Positions 1 to 8,728 of a stretch of 64,000 bases of DNA are shown here, in pieces. Under the pieces are notes generated by a model that made no database searches, had not been told where the DNA came from, and saw only the letters and a program-made list of their open reading frames with translations. Source of the DNA: Vulcanisaeta souniana JCM 11219 (GTDB taxonomy: Archaea > Thermoproteota > Thermoprotei > Thermoproteales > Thermocladiaceae); contig NZ_AP026830.1 of the NCBI RefSeq assembly GCF_026000775.1, positions 1,573,056 to 1,637,055 of the forward strand, written 5' to 3'. Each line of letters starts with the position of its first letter. The stretch's first letter is position 1. The translations under genes were made by a program, and so were the position numbers.

Positions 1-35
1 TGATTCTTAAATACAGTTGGTTATAGTTCTATATT

Positions 36-548
36 ATGGTTGGAGGCACGCCAATTAAGGAGGGCGAGATTAGGAATTACCCCCATGAGGAGTGGGTAAA
101 GCCGTTTCAGTACAACGTGACAGCAGGAACAGCCTATTCCAAGTTCCTTGAGGGCTTAAGGAACGGGAGGATCTATGGGACGTACTGCGGTAGGTGTGGT
201 CACGTATTCGTCCCGCCAAAGATGTATTGTCCGTACTGCTTCAAGCCAGTTGATGGTTGGGTTGAGGTTAGGGATGAGGGTACCGTAATTACTGCCGTAG
301 CTAGTTACATAAGTGGTACGAGAGAGCCACTTAAGGAGCCGAGGATTGTGGGCGTCATTAAACTTGATGTACCAGGCAAGGAGTTCAGCGAGCATAGGTT
401 CCCCGGCATAATGCATTACCTATGCGTTGATCCCGAGGATGTTAAGTCAATGAAGGTATTTGGCATGAGGGTTAAGGCTCGGTGGAAACCCGCCAATCAA
501 AGAACGGGGTCTGTACTAGATATTGAGTGCTTCGAGCCCGTGAGGTGA
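36..548 (+). CDS. Zn-ribbon/OB-fold protein, DUF35 family (first of pair)
   Basis: The 170-residue protein has a rubredoxin-like zinc ribbon (C51-x2-C54 and C65-x2-C68) followed by a beta-rich domain that fits the OB fold of the DUF35 family. Family members bind acyl-CoA and act as partners of thiolase or HMG-CoA synthase, for example channelling acetoacetyl-CoA in archaeal mevalonate synthesis. No thiolase is visible because the window starts here; it may lie upstream. A TATA-like element (bases 4-13) sits about 26 bases before ATG 36, so the transcript is probably leaderless. Five bases separate its stop from the next DUF35 gene, so the two are co-transcribed. The family is clear; the exact partner is an inference. 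Confidence 0.8.
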   Translation: MVGGTPIKEGEIRNYPHEEWVKPFQYNVTAGTAYSKFLEGLRNGRIYGTYCGRCGHVFVPPKMYCPYCFKPVDGWVEVRDEGTVITAVASYISGTREPLKEPRIVGVIKLDVPGKEFSEHRFPGIMHYLCVDPEDVKSMKVFGMRVKARWKPANQRTGSVLDIECFEPVR

Positions 549-553
549 GGGGC

Positions 554-1021
554 ATGTCCTTCGAGAAAATCAATGTGAACAGGGATATTAAGCACTGGCT
601 CCACGTAATTGAGCAGGGCTATAGGTATACCGCAGGCCCAATAGGTACTAAGTTCCTTGAGGGCGTTAAAGCTGGTAAATTACTCGCCGGTAAATGCCCT
701 GTGTGTGGTAGGTTGTTAATTCCTCCAAAGGCCTTTTGCCAGTATGATTTTGCTGAGATTAGGGAATTAGTGGAGATAGCGCCCGTGGGTGTTGTCAGGA
801 CTTACACGGTGGTTTATGAGGACTCGTACGGCAACAAACTACCTAAGCCCGTGGTCATGGGCTTCATAGAGTTCCCAGGGGTTACTGGCGGTCTCGTTCA
901 TTATATAATCAATGTTGAACCAAGTAACGTTAGGGTTGGGCTTAAGGTTAGGCCTGTGTTTAAGTCAGTGAATGAGAGGAGGGGCTCCATAACTGATATA
1001 CTTGGTTTTGAACCGGTTTAG
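554..1021 (+). CDS. Zn-ribbon/OB-fold protein, DUF35 family (second of pair)
   Basis: This 155-residue paralogue of the upstream gene starts at ATG 554, five bases after the preceding stop; an in-frame ATG at 527 would overlap the upstream gene by 22 bases and gives a non-homologous extension. The N-terminal helix region and the OB-like second half align with the first protein. The zinc ribbon is incomplete: C48-x2-C51 and C62 are present but the fourth position is Asp65 instead of Cys, so metal binding may be altered. Paired DUF35 proteins commonly form part of thiolase/acyl-CoA complexes; here the pair probably acts together. The partner enzyme would be upstream of the window. Confidence 0.75.
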   Translation: MSFEKINVNRDIKHWLHVIEQGYRYTAGPIGTKFLEGVKAGKLLAGKCPVCGRLLIPPKAFCQYDFAEIRELVEIAPVGVVRTYTVVYEDSYGNKLPKPVVMGFIEFPGVTGGLVHYIINVEPSNVRVGLKVRPVFKSVNERRGSITDILGFEPV

Positions 1022-1046
1022 GTTCCCTGATTGAAATGCCGAAAAT

Positions 1047-1054
1047 CTTAAAAG
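1047..1054 (+). promoter_or_regulatory. TATA box for rpsC
   Basis: The sequence cttaaaag lies about 29 bases before ATG 1080 in the 58-base gap after the DUF35 pair. This spacing is that of an archaeal TATA box feeding a leaderless or very short-leader transcript of the rpsC operon. Confidence 0.55.
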
Positions 1055-1079
1055 GAATTAAAGTTGTTGGTTTTCCTGA

Positions 1080-1766
1080 ATGAGTCAATCGCAAAAGAGG
1101 GTTCCCGTGTATAAGAAGATACTGCAGGATAGAATTAAGGAGTGGATGGTGAAGGAGTTCCTAAACTATAGACTGGCTAAGCAGGGTTATGTTGATTCCG
1201 ATGTACTGAAGACGCCGCTTGGCACGAGAATAATCATTTATGCCGAGAGGCCGAATAGGGTAATTGGCAGGAAGGGAGTCATTGTTAAGGAATTAACGGA
1301 ATTACTCAGTAGGAAACTTGAGGTTGAGAATCCAATAATCGATGTAACACCAATACAGAACCCAGAGCTTAATCCCAAGATCATTGCCAATAGGATTGCC
1401 TGGGCAATGACCAAGGGCGTTAAGTTCAGGAGGGCTGGTATGATCGCCGTGAGGCAGATAATGGATGGTGGCGCAAGGGGTACCGAGATAAAGATTAGTG
1501 GTAAATTAACCAGTGAGAGGTCAAGGTTTGAGAAGTACGTATTTGGTGTGGTCTATAAGAATGGGTATGATGCAAAGAGTAAGGTTCAGAGGTTCGTGGG
1601 GCAGGTCCTCCTAAAGCCGGGTCTTTATGGTATTGAGGTTAGGATAACACCGCCAATCAGGGTTAGTGATGAGTTCCAAATAAAACCGCCAACCAGGGAG
1701 GCAATTGCCGAGACCCAGGCACAACAGGCTGGAGGTGGTGAGGGTGGCGAGCAGGCAGAAACTTAA
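1080..1766 (+). CDS. rpsC: Small ribosomal subunit protein S3 (uS3, archaeal type)
   Basis: The 228-residue protein is the archaeal/eukaryotic form of S3, which lies at the mRNA entry of the 30S subunit. The N-terminal KH type II domain contains the RNA-binding loop VIGRKG at residues 61-66, followed by the C-terminal S3 domain (conserved stretch around 'GVEVRITPP'-like residues near 185-195). The C-terminal tail is Gln/Gly/Glu-rich and variable, as usual in this family. It heads a run of same-strand genes: the next gene, L29, starts inside its last codons, so the two are translationally coupled. The usual upstream partner L22 is not here. Confidence 0.95.
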   Translation: MSQSQKRVPVYKKILQDRIKEWMVKEFLNYRLAKQGYVDSDVLKTPLGTRIIIYAERPNRVIGRKGVIVKELTELLSRKLEVENPIIDVTPIQNPELNPKIIANRIAWAMTKGVKFRRAGMIAVRQIMDGGARGTEIKISGKLTSERSRFEKYVFGVVYKNGYDAKSKVQRFVGQVLLKPGLYGIEVRITPPIRVSDEFQIKPPTREAIAETQAQQAGGGEGGEQAET

Positions 1767-1962
1767 TGCTAAGACTATTAGGGGCATGAAACCTGAGGAT
1801 AGGGCTAAATTACTTAACGACTTGAGGAATGAGTTACTTAGGTTGCAGACGCAGAGGGAGAGAGGCACGTTGGAGAATCCAGGTAGGGTTAGGGCTGTTA
1901 AGAGGGCGATTGCCAGGGTACTAACGATAATGAATGAAGAGATTAGGAAGGCTTCCAAGTAA
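1744..1962 (+). CDS. rpl29: Large ribosomal subunit protein L29 (uL29)
   Basis: This small helical protein (72 residues from GTG 1744) carries the L29 signature of two long helices: an N-terminal 'KTIRGMKPEDRAKLL' segment, then 'RNELLRLQTQRERGTLENP' and a basic C-terminal helix. L29 binds 23S rRNA near the peptide exit tunnel. I chose the GTG at 1744 because a purine-rich ribosome-binding site (ggaggtg, about 1730-1736) lies seven bases before it and the protein then starts like its homologues; it overlaps the 3' end of rpsC by 23 bases in another frame. An earlier TTG/ATG in frame would add a non-conserved extension. Confidence 0.88.
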   Translation: MASRQKLNAKTIRGMKPEDRAKLLNDLRNELLRLQTQRERGTLENPGRVRAVKRAIARVLTIMNEEIRKASK

Positions 1963-1968
1963 TCGTAA

Positions 1969-2223
1969 ATGAGGAAACCCCTTTTATTCAGGTTCATAAC
2001 GGCCACGAGGTGCAGGAATGAATCACTCAATGGTATTGGTGGTATTGTTGTTGAGGAGACTGCGAAGACGATCAAGATATTGACGTTAACAGGCGCCGTC
2101 AAGGTCCTTATTAAGGAGGATTGTTGGTTTTATGTTGATGTTGATAATTGTACGTACTTGGTTAATGGACGTAAGTTAATTAATGAGGATAGGGAAAGGA
2201 AAATTTTTAAGTTTATAGGGTAG
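1969..2223 (+). CDS. rnp1: RNase P protein component 1 (Rpp29/Pop4 homologue)
   Basis: The 84-residue protein resembles the Sm-like beta-barrel core of archaeal Rpp29 (Rnp1), the RNase P subunit that binds the specificity domain of RNase P RNA during tRNA 5' maturation. The recognisable part is the strand 'GIGGIVVEETAKTIKILT' followed by a Lys-rich turn and the terminal 'RKIFKFIG'. The location supports this: in archaeal ribosomal clusters rnp1 follows rpsC and rpmC. It starts at ATG 1969, six bases after L29. Unusually the neighbour that normally follows, rps17, is missing and an ATPase gene comes next. The protein is short for the family, which often has about 95-130 residues. Confidence 0.75.
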   Translation: MRKPLLFRFITATRCRNESLNGIGGIVVEETAKTIKILTLTGAVKVLIKEDCWFYVDVDNCTYLVNGRKLINEDRERKIFKFIG

Positions 2224-2232
2224 TCATGTGCT

Positions 2233-2829
2233 GTGTCAGGGCAGGAATTAACTGAGCGTTTGATTAATGGTATCATTACGCGCCTCGAGAATGAGATTAA
2301 TGAGTGGAGTAATAATGCTAGGCTTAGGGCTGAGGCTGAGTTGCTTGATGGTGCTAAGGCCGTTGTTGATAAATACTCGAGTGTTCTTGAGAATATTGAT
2401 AAGGAACTGAACATGGAGAAGGAATACAAGCTCTATGATGAAATGATGAAGACAAAGAAGGAGAAATTAAGCATAATCGAGGAAGCCTATACGGAGGTCG
2501 TTAGGAGGATTAGGGACAGGATCAGGTCAATGAAGGGCACGGACGATTATAAGAGGTTTCTAAGAAATTCAATTATGTGGGCATCAGCAATAATTGGCTC
2601 TAAGGAATTGATAATAACAACAAGTGAATCGGATAAGAAGATCATAAAGGAATTAATACTAGAGCTTGGTCTTGACGCCACCGTGAACACGACGAAGGAT
2701 GAGTTGCTGGGCGTTATCGCATCATCCTCAGACGGTTCAGTAAAAATCGATGCAACCCTGGATTCCAGGTTAAGGCTCATGGAGCACCAAATAAAGACTC
2801 TACTGGCCCACATAGCATTGTCAGAGTAG
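2233..2829 (+). CDS. atpE: A-type ATP synthase subunit E (peripheral stalk)
   Basis: The protein (198 residues, GTG start at 2233, nine bases after rnp1) begins with a long charged helical coiled-coil of about 100 residues rich in Glu, Lys and Arg, and ends with a mixed alpha/beta domain containing 'ELGLDATVNTTKDELLGVI' and 'KIDATLDSRL..ME', the pattern of the globular end of subunit E. In the rotary A/V-type ATPase, E pairs with H/G to form the peripheral stalk. The length is normal. The catalytic subunit A follows immediately with its own TATA box, which agrees with the assignment. Confidence 0.85.
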   Translation: MSGQELTERLINGIITRLENEINEWSNNARLRAEAELLDGAKAVVDKYSSVLENIDKELNMEKEYKLYDEMMKTKKEKLSIIEEAYTEVVRRIRDRIRSMKGTDDYKRFLRNSIMWASAIIGSKELIITTSESDKKIIKELILELGLDATVNTTKDELLGVIASSSDGSVKIDATLDSRLRLMEHQIKTLLAHIALSE

Positions 2830-2850
2830 GGCGCTCTTGATGTAGAATTA

Positions 2851-2860
2851 ATTTTAAATA
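2851..2860 (+). promoter_or_regulatory. TATA box deciding the atpA start
   Basis: The sequence attttaaata is centred 26 bases before GTG 2881. It overlaps the alternative ATG at 2860, which would leave no room for a transcript start. The box therefore argues for a leaderless mRNA beginning at the GTG. Confidence 0.6.
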
Positions 2861-2880
2861 TGCAGTGGCTAGGGCATTTT

Positions 2881-4692
2881 GTGTCCTCGAGCAAGGGCAG
2901 GATTACGTATATCAGTGGACCTGTTGTTAAGGCGGAACTACCTGGAGCATTGCTTTACGAATTAGTCTTTGTTGGTGAGTTGGGTCTCTTTGGTGAGGTT
3001 GTTAGGATACAGGGTGATACGGCCTTCATACAGGTTTATGAGGAAACAACTGGGTTGAAGCCAGGCGAGCCCGTAGTTAGGACTGGTGAACCATTGAGCG
3101 CCTGGTTAGGTCCGGGGATACTCAATAGGGTCTATGATGGTGTTCAAAGGCCATTACCGCTAATACTCGACTTTACTAAGAAACCATTCGTAGCCAGGGG
3201 AATCAATTACGAAAAAACACCACCATTAGACTTTAAGAAAAAATGGAAGTGGGTGCCTAAGGCTAAGGTTGGTGATGAGGTTGAGATTGGTGATTTACTC
3301 GGTGTTGTTCAGGAAACACCGCTTGTCGAGCACAGAATACTCTACCCACCGATATACAGGATAGGCGGTGTTATTAAGTACATAGCTCCAGAGGGTGAGT
3401 ACACGATTGATGACGTGGTTGCCGAAGTGGAGACTAAGGAGGGTACAGTGAAGGTCAAGATGTGGCATAAGTGGCCGGTGAGAAGACCAAGGCCGTTCAG
3501 GGAGAAGCTTCCTCCAGTTGAGCCATTAATAACGGGTATTAGGACAGTCGATACGTTATTCCCAATAGCCATTGGCGGCGCAGCCGCAATACCTGGTCCA
3601 TTTGGCAGTGGCAAGACGGTTACAATAAGGACCCTAGCTATGTATAGTGAGGCTAAGTTAGTCTTCCCAGTGCTCTGTGGTGAGCGTGGTAATGAGGCTG
3701 CGGATGCACTGCAGGGATTACTTAAACTCGTTGATCCAAATACCGGTAGGCCATTGATGGAGAGGACCACGATTATCGTGAACACATCCAACATGCCCGT
3801 GGCGGCTAGGGAGGCAAGTATCTACATGGGTGTTACAATTGCTGAGTACTTCAGGGATCAGGGTTATGATGCGTTCCTAATGGCTGATTCAACGAGCAGG
3901 TGGGCTGAGGCAATGAGGGAGGTCGCTCTGAGGATAGGCGAGATGCCTAGCGAGGAGGGATTCCCGGCATACTTACCGACTAGGTTGGCTGAATTCTATG
4001 AGAGGTCCGGTAGGGTTGTGACGCTTGGCAGAGGTAATAGGCTTGGTTCGGTCACGATAGCGGCATCGGTCTCACCACCTGGTGGTGACTTCACAGAGCC
4101 TGTGACAAGCCACACGCTTAGGTTCGTAGGGGCCTTCTGGCCATTGGATGCCAAACTCGCCTACTCAAGGCATTACCCAGCCATTAATTGGTTAATGGGC
4201 TTCAGTAGGTATGTGGATACGGTAGCTGAGTGGTACCAGAAGAACGTGTCCCCTGACTGGAGGGAGCTTAGGGATGAGGCCGTTAGGATACTGACTAGGG
4301 AAGCGGAGCTCCAGGAGGTGGTTAGGATACTTGGTACTGAGGCACTTAGTGAGCAGGAGAAGCACTTATTGAATGCTGCCTTCCTGATTAGGGAGGGCAT
4401 TCTGAAGCAGGATGCCTATCATCCAGTGGATGTTAAGTCGTTACCACCTAAGCAATACTGGTTATTGAGGTTGATGATAACGTTCTATAGGAAGGGGCTT
4501 GAGGCAATTAATCGTGGCGTTCCTGCCTCGGTCCTTAGGGAGTTAGATGTTGTTAAGAGGTTGCCAAGACTTAGGATGGAGGTTAAGAATGAGGAGTACA
4601 GGAAGCTTGTTGATTATGAGAAGGAGTTGGTAAATGTAATAGAAAGTACAATCAAACAGTACGAATCACAGAAGGTAACCACCACCGTATAG
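2881..4692 (+). CDS. atpA: A-type ATP synthase catalytic subunit A
   Basis: The 603-residue catalytic subunit of the membrane-bound archaeal rotary ATP synthase has the N-terminal beta-barrel (SSSKGRITYISGP), the long non-homologous insert typical of A subunits (about residues 115-205), the P-loop GPFGSGKT at residues 239-246, the catalytic GERGNEA segment and the substrate-binding motif 'ADSTSRWAEAMRE'. It uses proton or sodium motive force to make ATP. I chose GTG 2881 over ATG 2860 because of TATA position and because homologues start near here. Subunit E precedes it; other subunits (B, D, F, C, I, K) are not in this window, so the operon is split. Confidence 0.95.
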   Translation: MSSSKGRITYISGPVVKAELPGALLYELVFVGELGLFGEVVRIQGDTAFIQVYEETTGLKPGEPVVRTGEPLSAWLGPGILNRVYDGVQRPLPLILDFTKKPFVARGINYEKTPPLDFKKKWKWVPKAKVGDEVEIGDLLGVVQETPLVEHRILYPPIYRIGGVIKYIAPEGEYTIDDVVAEVETKEGTVKVKMWHKWPVRRPRPFREKLPPVEPLITGIRTVDTLFPIAIGGAAAIPGPFGSGKTVTIRTLAMYSEAKLVFPVLCGERGNEAADALQGLLKLVDPNTGRPLMERTTIIVNTSNMPVAAREASIYMGVTIAEYFRDQGYDAFLMADSTSRWAEAMREVALRIGEMPSEEGFPAYLPTRLAEFYERSGRVVTLGRGNRLGSVTIAASVSPPGGDFTEPVTSHTLRFVGAFWPLDAKLAYSRHYPAINWLMGFSRYVDTVAEWYQKNVSPDWRELRDEAVRILTREAELQEVVRILGTEALSEQEKHLLNAAFLIREGILKQDAYHPVDVKSLPPKQYWLLRLMITFYRKGLEAINRGVPASVLRELDVVKRLPRLRMEVKNEEYRKLVDYEKELVNVIESTIKQYESQKVTTTV

Positions 4693-4695
4693 TCA

Positions 4696-5277
4696 TTAAA
4701 TACTAATTACTGTATTTATTAATGACCTTATCAATTGGTAGCTTCTGCTGCCGCACACAACCATTACTGATTTATCGCAAGAAATATTGCCCAGGTTAAG
4801 TAGTTCCCTGGATGCGTCTATTGATAATTCATCCAAGTAATTATTTAGTTTCAGGATTAAGAACCTGTTTTGGGGACATACATATTTAAGGAATAAAATA
4901 GCATCGGAGCCATTCTTTATGGCAATATCCCTAAGCCTAACCACGGAATCCTCATTGATGTCACGCATTATTAATGATGCATAGCACTTCCTGCACTCAC
5001 ACTTGAATAACTGGAAGAAGCCGTTGACTTCCCTAATATCCTCAATACCAAGACCATGGAGCATGTTCCTCAGTAATTCCTCACCCTTTGCTGTTAATTC
5101 AGCGCCACCCCTCATGATCCTGACGGCCCCTTGAACCTTAAGTTCGCTTAAGACACGCCTAATGACACCCTCGCCCATGCCCGAGACACTACTTAATGAG
5201 TATCTGCCCATTCGTCCATACCTCTTAAGTATCAATAATACTGTTAACTCCTCAGCGCTCATTTGCATATACCGCAT
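4696..5277 (-). CDS. Winged-helix transcriptional regulator, DUF4443-like
   Basis: The 193-residue protein starts with a winged helix-turn-helix (about residues 8-70: 'ELTVLLILKRYGRMGRYSLSS', then recognition helix 'GEGVIRRVLSEL' and the wing 'GAVRIMRGGAELTAKGEELL'). The C-terminal half has a CxCxxC cluster (FKCECRKCYASL) and alternating strands, resembling archaeal regulators of the DUF4443 type. It converges on atpA with only three bases between stops and is divergent from cysS. ATG 5277 and an ATG at 5268 are both possible starts. The DNA-binding domain is clear from sequence; the target is unknown, although cysS is the obvious candidate because the two share a promoter region. Confidence 0.55.
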   Translation of the reverse strand: MRYMQMSAEELTVLLILKRYGRMGRYSLSSVSGMGEGVIRRVLSELKVQGAVRIMRGGAELTAKGEELLRNMLHGLGIEDIREVNGFFQLFKCECRKCYASLIMRDINEDSVVRLRDIAIKNGSDAILFLKYVCPQNRFLILKLNNYLDELSIDASRELLNLGNISCDKSVMVVCGSRSYQLIRSLINTVISI

Positions 5278-5368
5278 TTTGAATAAAAATAAATTTTCCT
5301 TATCCGAGTTATACTTATTAATCTTCGCAATAATTGCGTTTGGTGACCATTATCTGCCCAGCAAGGGC

Positions 5369-6838
5369 ATGTACATGAATTCAAGGGATTTGCCAATAAC
5401 TGCCTACAACACGGCATCAAGGACGCTTGAGAAAATAACCCTACTGAGGCCGGGGCTGGTTAGGATTTACGTATGCGGTTTAACACCGTATGATTCAATG
5501 CACGTGGGGCATGCAAGGACCTTTGTATTCTACGACATACTCAGGAGATACCTCGAATACCTAGGTCTTGAGGTTAGGCTTGTTACAAACTTCACGGACA
5601 TTGACGATAAGATAATTAATAAAGCCAAGCAGGAATTCAATGGCGAACTAATAAATAGGTGGTACGAGGTACCCAGTAGGTACATTAGGGAATTCTTTGA
5701 TGCCATGGACAAACTATACGTGAGAAAGGCCTACGCCTACCCTAGGGTTACCGAGAACATAAATGACATGCTAAAGTGGACCCAGGAATTGGTGAGTAAG
5801 GGCTTGGCATACGTGAGTCCCGATGGATCCGTCTACTTCGACATAACCAAGGTGCCCAAGTACGGCGAGTTCTCCGGACAAAATATTAAGGACTTAATCG
5901 CTGGCGCTAGGGTAGAGCCTGAGCCAGGCAAGAGGAACCCGTTGGATTTCGCGCTCTGGAAGTCCTGGAGTGAGGGTGAGCCCTGGTGGAATAGCCCCTG
6001 GAGCCCGGGCAGGCCCGGCTGGCACCTGGAGTGCGTTGTCATGTCCAGCAAGTACCTGGGCATACCCTTCGACATACATGGCGGTGGGCAGGACTTAATA
6101 TTCCCCCACCATGAGAATGAGATAGCCATTGCAAGGGTTTACTACGGCATTGATTACTTTGCAAGGTACTGGATACACGTTGGCCTAGTGACTATTAGGG
6201 GCCAGAAAATGAGTAAGTCCCTTGGTAATATAATACCTATAATGGACGTACTCAAGAGATACGACGGAGAAGTACTAAGACTTTACTACGCAATGAGCCA
6301 ATACAGGAAGCCAATGGACTTCGACCCAGATACCTTGGATCAGGTAAGGAACTCATTAATGGGGGTGTATGCGGCGTATGATATGCTGACGGAGGCCATA
6401 AAGGAAGCACCTGACACAGGCGATAGGGATAATGAATTACTAAGTAGGGTTAATAGCTTCGTAGATTCCTTCGAGGATGCCTTGAACAATGATATAAATA
6501 CCAGCGGCGCCGTCGCCGCATTCATGGACTTCACAAAGTATGTAACATCCACAGTCATGTACAACACCCAGCACTTCTCTAAGAATGCTTTAACAAGTGC
6601 CTTGACGGCATTTAGTGATTTAGCAAATATACTCGGTATACTAAACAGGACTAGGCTACCGCCGTCATTGATTTCGTTAATAGACACATTGATTAGGATT
6701 AGGGCCCAGTTAAGGACTAGAAAAATGTTTGACCTGGCCGATGAGATCAGAAATGAACTTGGGAAACTCGGTATTGTGGTTAGTGATGTTGGGGAGAAGA
6801 CATACTGGTATATTGACAGGGATAGGTTATTCCAATAG
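5369..6838 (+). CDS. cysS: Cysteinyl-tRNA synthetase
   Basis: This class Ia aminoacyl-tRNA synthetase charges tRNA-Cys. The 489-residue protein contains the zinc ligand C36 in 'YVCGLTPYD', the HIGH motif as HVGH (residues 45-48), the later zinc ligands in 'WHLECVV' and 'HHENE', and KMSKS at residues 280-284. The C-terminal helical anticodon-binding region is complete and of normal length. ATG 5369 (or ATG 5375 two codons on) is the first start after a TATA box at about 5309-5317; the reading frame is open further upstream but overlaps the divergent regulator and is not conserved-looking. Confidence 0.95.
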   Translation: MYMNSRDLPITAYNTASRTLEKITLLRPGLVRIYVCGLTPYDSMHVGHARTFVFYDILRRYLEYLGLEVRLVTNFTDIDDKIINKAKQEFNGELINRWYEVPSRYIREFFDAMDKLYVRKAYAYPRVTENINDMLKWTQELVSKGLAYVSPDGSVYFDITKVPKYGEFSGQNIKDLIAGARVEPEPGKRNPLDFALWKSWSEGEPWWNSPWSPGRPGWHLECVVMSSKYLGIPFDIHGGGQDLIFPHHENEIAIARVYYGIDYFARYWIHVGLVTIRGQKMSKSLGNIIPIMDVLKRYDGEVLRLYYAMSQYRKPMDFDPDTLDQVRNSLMGVYAAYDMLTEAIKEAPDTGDRDNELLSRVNSFVDSFEDALNNDINTSGAVAAFMDFTKYVTSTVMYNTQHFSKNALTSALTAFSDLANILGILNRTRLPPSLISLIDTLIRIRAQLRTRKMFDLADEIRNELGKLGIVVSDVGEKTYWYIDRDRLFQ

Positions 6839-6880
6839 GTTAAGTAATGCTTATTATTCTTCAACTCGATATTGAGTTCA

Positions 6881-8728
6881 ATGAGAACGGTATTCCTAAG
6901 CAACGGTGTGCTGGCTATACTGTATGATGAGAATTATTACACAAGGGATATTTACTACCCATTACTTGGTCAACATCATCATCATTCCTTCGGTGGTGTG
7001 TTTAAGGTTGGTATTTGGCATGATGGTAGGTTTACATGGCTTGAGAGCATCGGTAATAAGGAGATTAGGCTAATTGGTTCCAGGGCAGAGCTCAATGCAC
7101 AGTGGGATGGGCTTGACATTCACATGGAGGATACTGTATTAATACCACAACCTGTGCTTGTTAGGCACGTTTCGATTAAGGGACCTGGGTTTATCAGGGC
7201 GATTTTTTACCATGACTTTAAACTGAATGATTACGAGGCTGGGGATACCGCATTTTATGACCCGTCATTGGATGCCGTATTTCATTATAAGGGGACGACC
7301 TGGTTCGGAATAGCATCCACAAACCCCATCTATGAATATACCACCGGTAGGAGAGACCTTAACGCAGTTCTGCCGGATTGTGAGGATGGGATTCTGGGTA
7401 AGAATCCAATAGCCCAGGGCTCTGTGGTCTCTGCAGTATCCATAGCAAGCCCTGAGTTTCACTACTTCATTGCTGCTGGTGATAATTATGAGAGGGTTAT
7501 GAGGTTAATAATTGAGCTTAGGGATAAGAACAATGTAGAGGCACATTTCCGCAGGTCAGTGAATTACTGGAGTAATGTTGCTTCCGAGTATGGCGATGAT
7601 GAATTAGCCTCCCAGAGCATAGTCATAATGCTTGGACATGTTGGCGTTAATGGTTCAATACCGGCTTCGCTGGACACATCAATAATAAAGTTCAACCTGG
7701 ACACATACGGCTACCTATGGCCTAGGGACGCAGCGTTCGCCGCCATTGCACTGGACACGGCTGGCTACTACACGTTCACAAAGAAGTTTTATTCCCTGGC
7801 GTTTAAGCTCTTTGGACGTGAGGGCTTCCTATTCCAGAAGTATAATCCAAGCGGTACCTGGGGCTCGACCTGGCACCCATGGACTGCCAGGAGTAGGAAG
7901 TCGTTGAATATCCAGGAGGATGAGACAGCAACAGTGATATACGCCTTCTGGCATTACTTCCAGAGGACCAGGGATTACGATCTACTTGGGGAGGTTTATG
8001 ACGTAATAACCAGGGCCGCGAACTTCATGGTTAATTTTAGGGATGAGAAATTGAAATTGCCCCTAGAATCCTTTGACCTGTGGGAGGAAAGGCTTGGTGT
8101 GCATACGTATACTATCGCATCAGTATATGCAGGCTTACTCGCCGCGAGTAATCTTGCTAAAATGCTTGGTGAGTACGAAAGCGCCAGTAAGTGGGAGGAG
8201 GCCGCCATGGAGATTCGTGAAGCAATTAGGAATTACCTATTCGATAAGGAGAGAGGCATCTTCTACAGGTCCATTAGGATTGATGACGGTAAGGTGATTA
8301 GTGTTGATAAGACAGTTGATGCAAGCATAATGGGTATATTCCTCTTCAACGTGTTTGATGTTTATGAGCCAATGCTCGAGAGCAGTGTTAAGGTTATTAT
8401 GGATAGGCTTTGGGTTAAGCCCATAGGTGGTATTGCGCGTTATGAGGGTGATTACTACCAAAGAATTCCTGGTGATTACAGCAGTATTCCTGGTAATCCA
8501 TGGATAATAACCACGCTTTGGGTCGCCCAGTACTATATAACTAAGGGTGATTGTTATAGAGCCAAGGAGTTATTGTCATGGGTTAATAAGGTAAAGACGC
8601 CCACAGGTCTTCTTCCAGAGCAGGTTGATCCATTCAGAGGATTACCAGTGTCCGTAACTCCACTTGTCTGGAGCCATGCAGAGTATTTGAGGACTTACAT
8701 GATGAGAAGAAATAAACAGTGCGATTAA
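6881..8728 (+). CDS. GH15 family glucoamylase-like glycoside hydrolase
   Basis: The 615-residue protein has the archaeal/bacterial GH15 layout: an N-terminal beta-sandwich of about 230 residues ('DIYYPLLGQHHHHSFGG' near the start) and an (alpha/alpha)6 barrel with the substrate-binding motif 'GYLWPRDAAFAAIALD'. The first catalytic acid is in DLWEERLG (Glu402 or Glu403) and the second is in 'VWSHAEYLR' near the C terminus. Family members release glucose from alpha-1,4 glucans or act on trehalose. No signal peptide is visible, which suggests intracellular glycogen or maltodextrin breakdown, consistent with the glycolytic genes next door. ATG 6881 fits the TATA at about 6845-6857; a TTG at 6872 is the alternative. 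Substrate specificity is not determined. Confidence 0.87.
   Translation: MRTVFLSNGVLAILYDENYYTRDIYYPLLGQHHHHSFGGVFKVGIWHDGRFTWLESIGNKEIRLIGSRAELNAQWDGLDIHMEDTVLIPQPVLVRHVSIKGPGFIRAIFYHDFKLNDYEAGDTAFYDPSLDAVFHYKGTTWFGIASTNPIYEYTTGRRDLNAVLPDCEDGILGKNPIAQGSVVSAVSIASPEFHYFIAAGDNYERVMRLIIELRDKNNVEAHFRRSVNYWSNVASEYGDDELASQSIVIMLGHVGVNGSIPASLDTSIIKFNLDTYGYLWPRDAAFAAIALDTAGYYTFTKKFYSLAFKLFGREGFLFQKYNPSGTWGSTWHPWTARSRKSLNIQEDETATVIYAFWHYFQRTRDYDLLGEVYDVITRAANFMVNFRDEKLKLPLESFDLWEERLGVHTYTIASVYAGLLAASNLAKMLGEYESASKWEEAAMEIREAIRNYLFDKERGIFYRSIRIDDGKVISVDKTVDASIMGIFLFNVFDVYEPMLESSVKVIMDRLWVKPIGGIARYEGDYYQRIPGDYSSIPGNPWIITTLWVAQYYITKGDCYRAKELLSWVNKVKTPTGLLPEQVDPFRGLPVSVTPLVWSHAEYLRTYMMRRNKQCD

Noticed and set aside
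5894-6129. Two overlapping minus-strand frames inside cysS
   Set aside because: They lie entirely within cysS, whose motifs are complete, and read as its shadow (Pro/Ser-rich, no family).
6340-6903. 187-codon minus-strand frame over the end of cysS
   Set aside because: The plus-strand protein is conserved across this region; the reverse frame is Leu/Ser-rich with no promoter or motif.
6971-6985. Four consecutive histidines near the start of the GH15 protein (looks like a tag)
   Set aside because: The position matches a naturally His/Pro-rich turn at the N terminus of archaeal GH15 enzymes; no vector sequence surrounds it.
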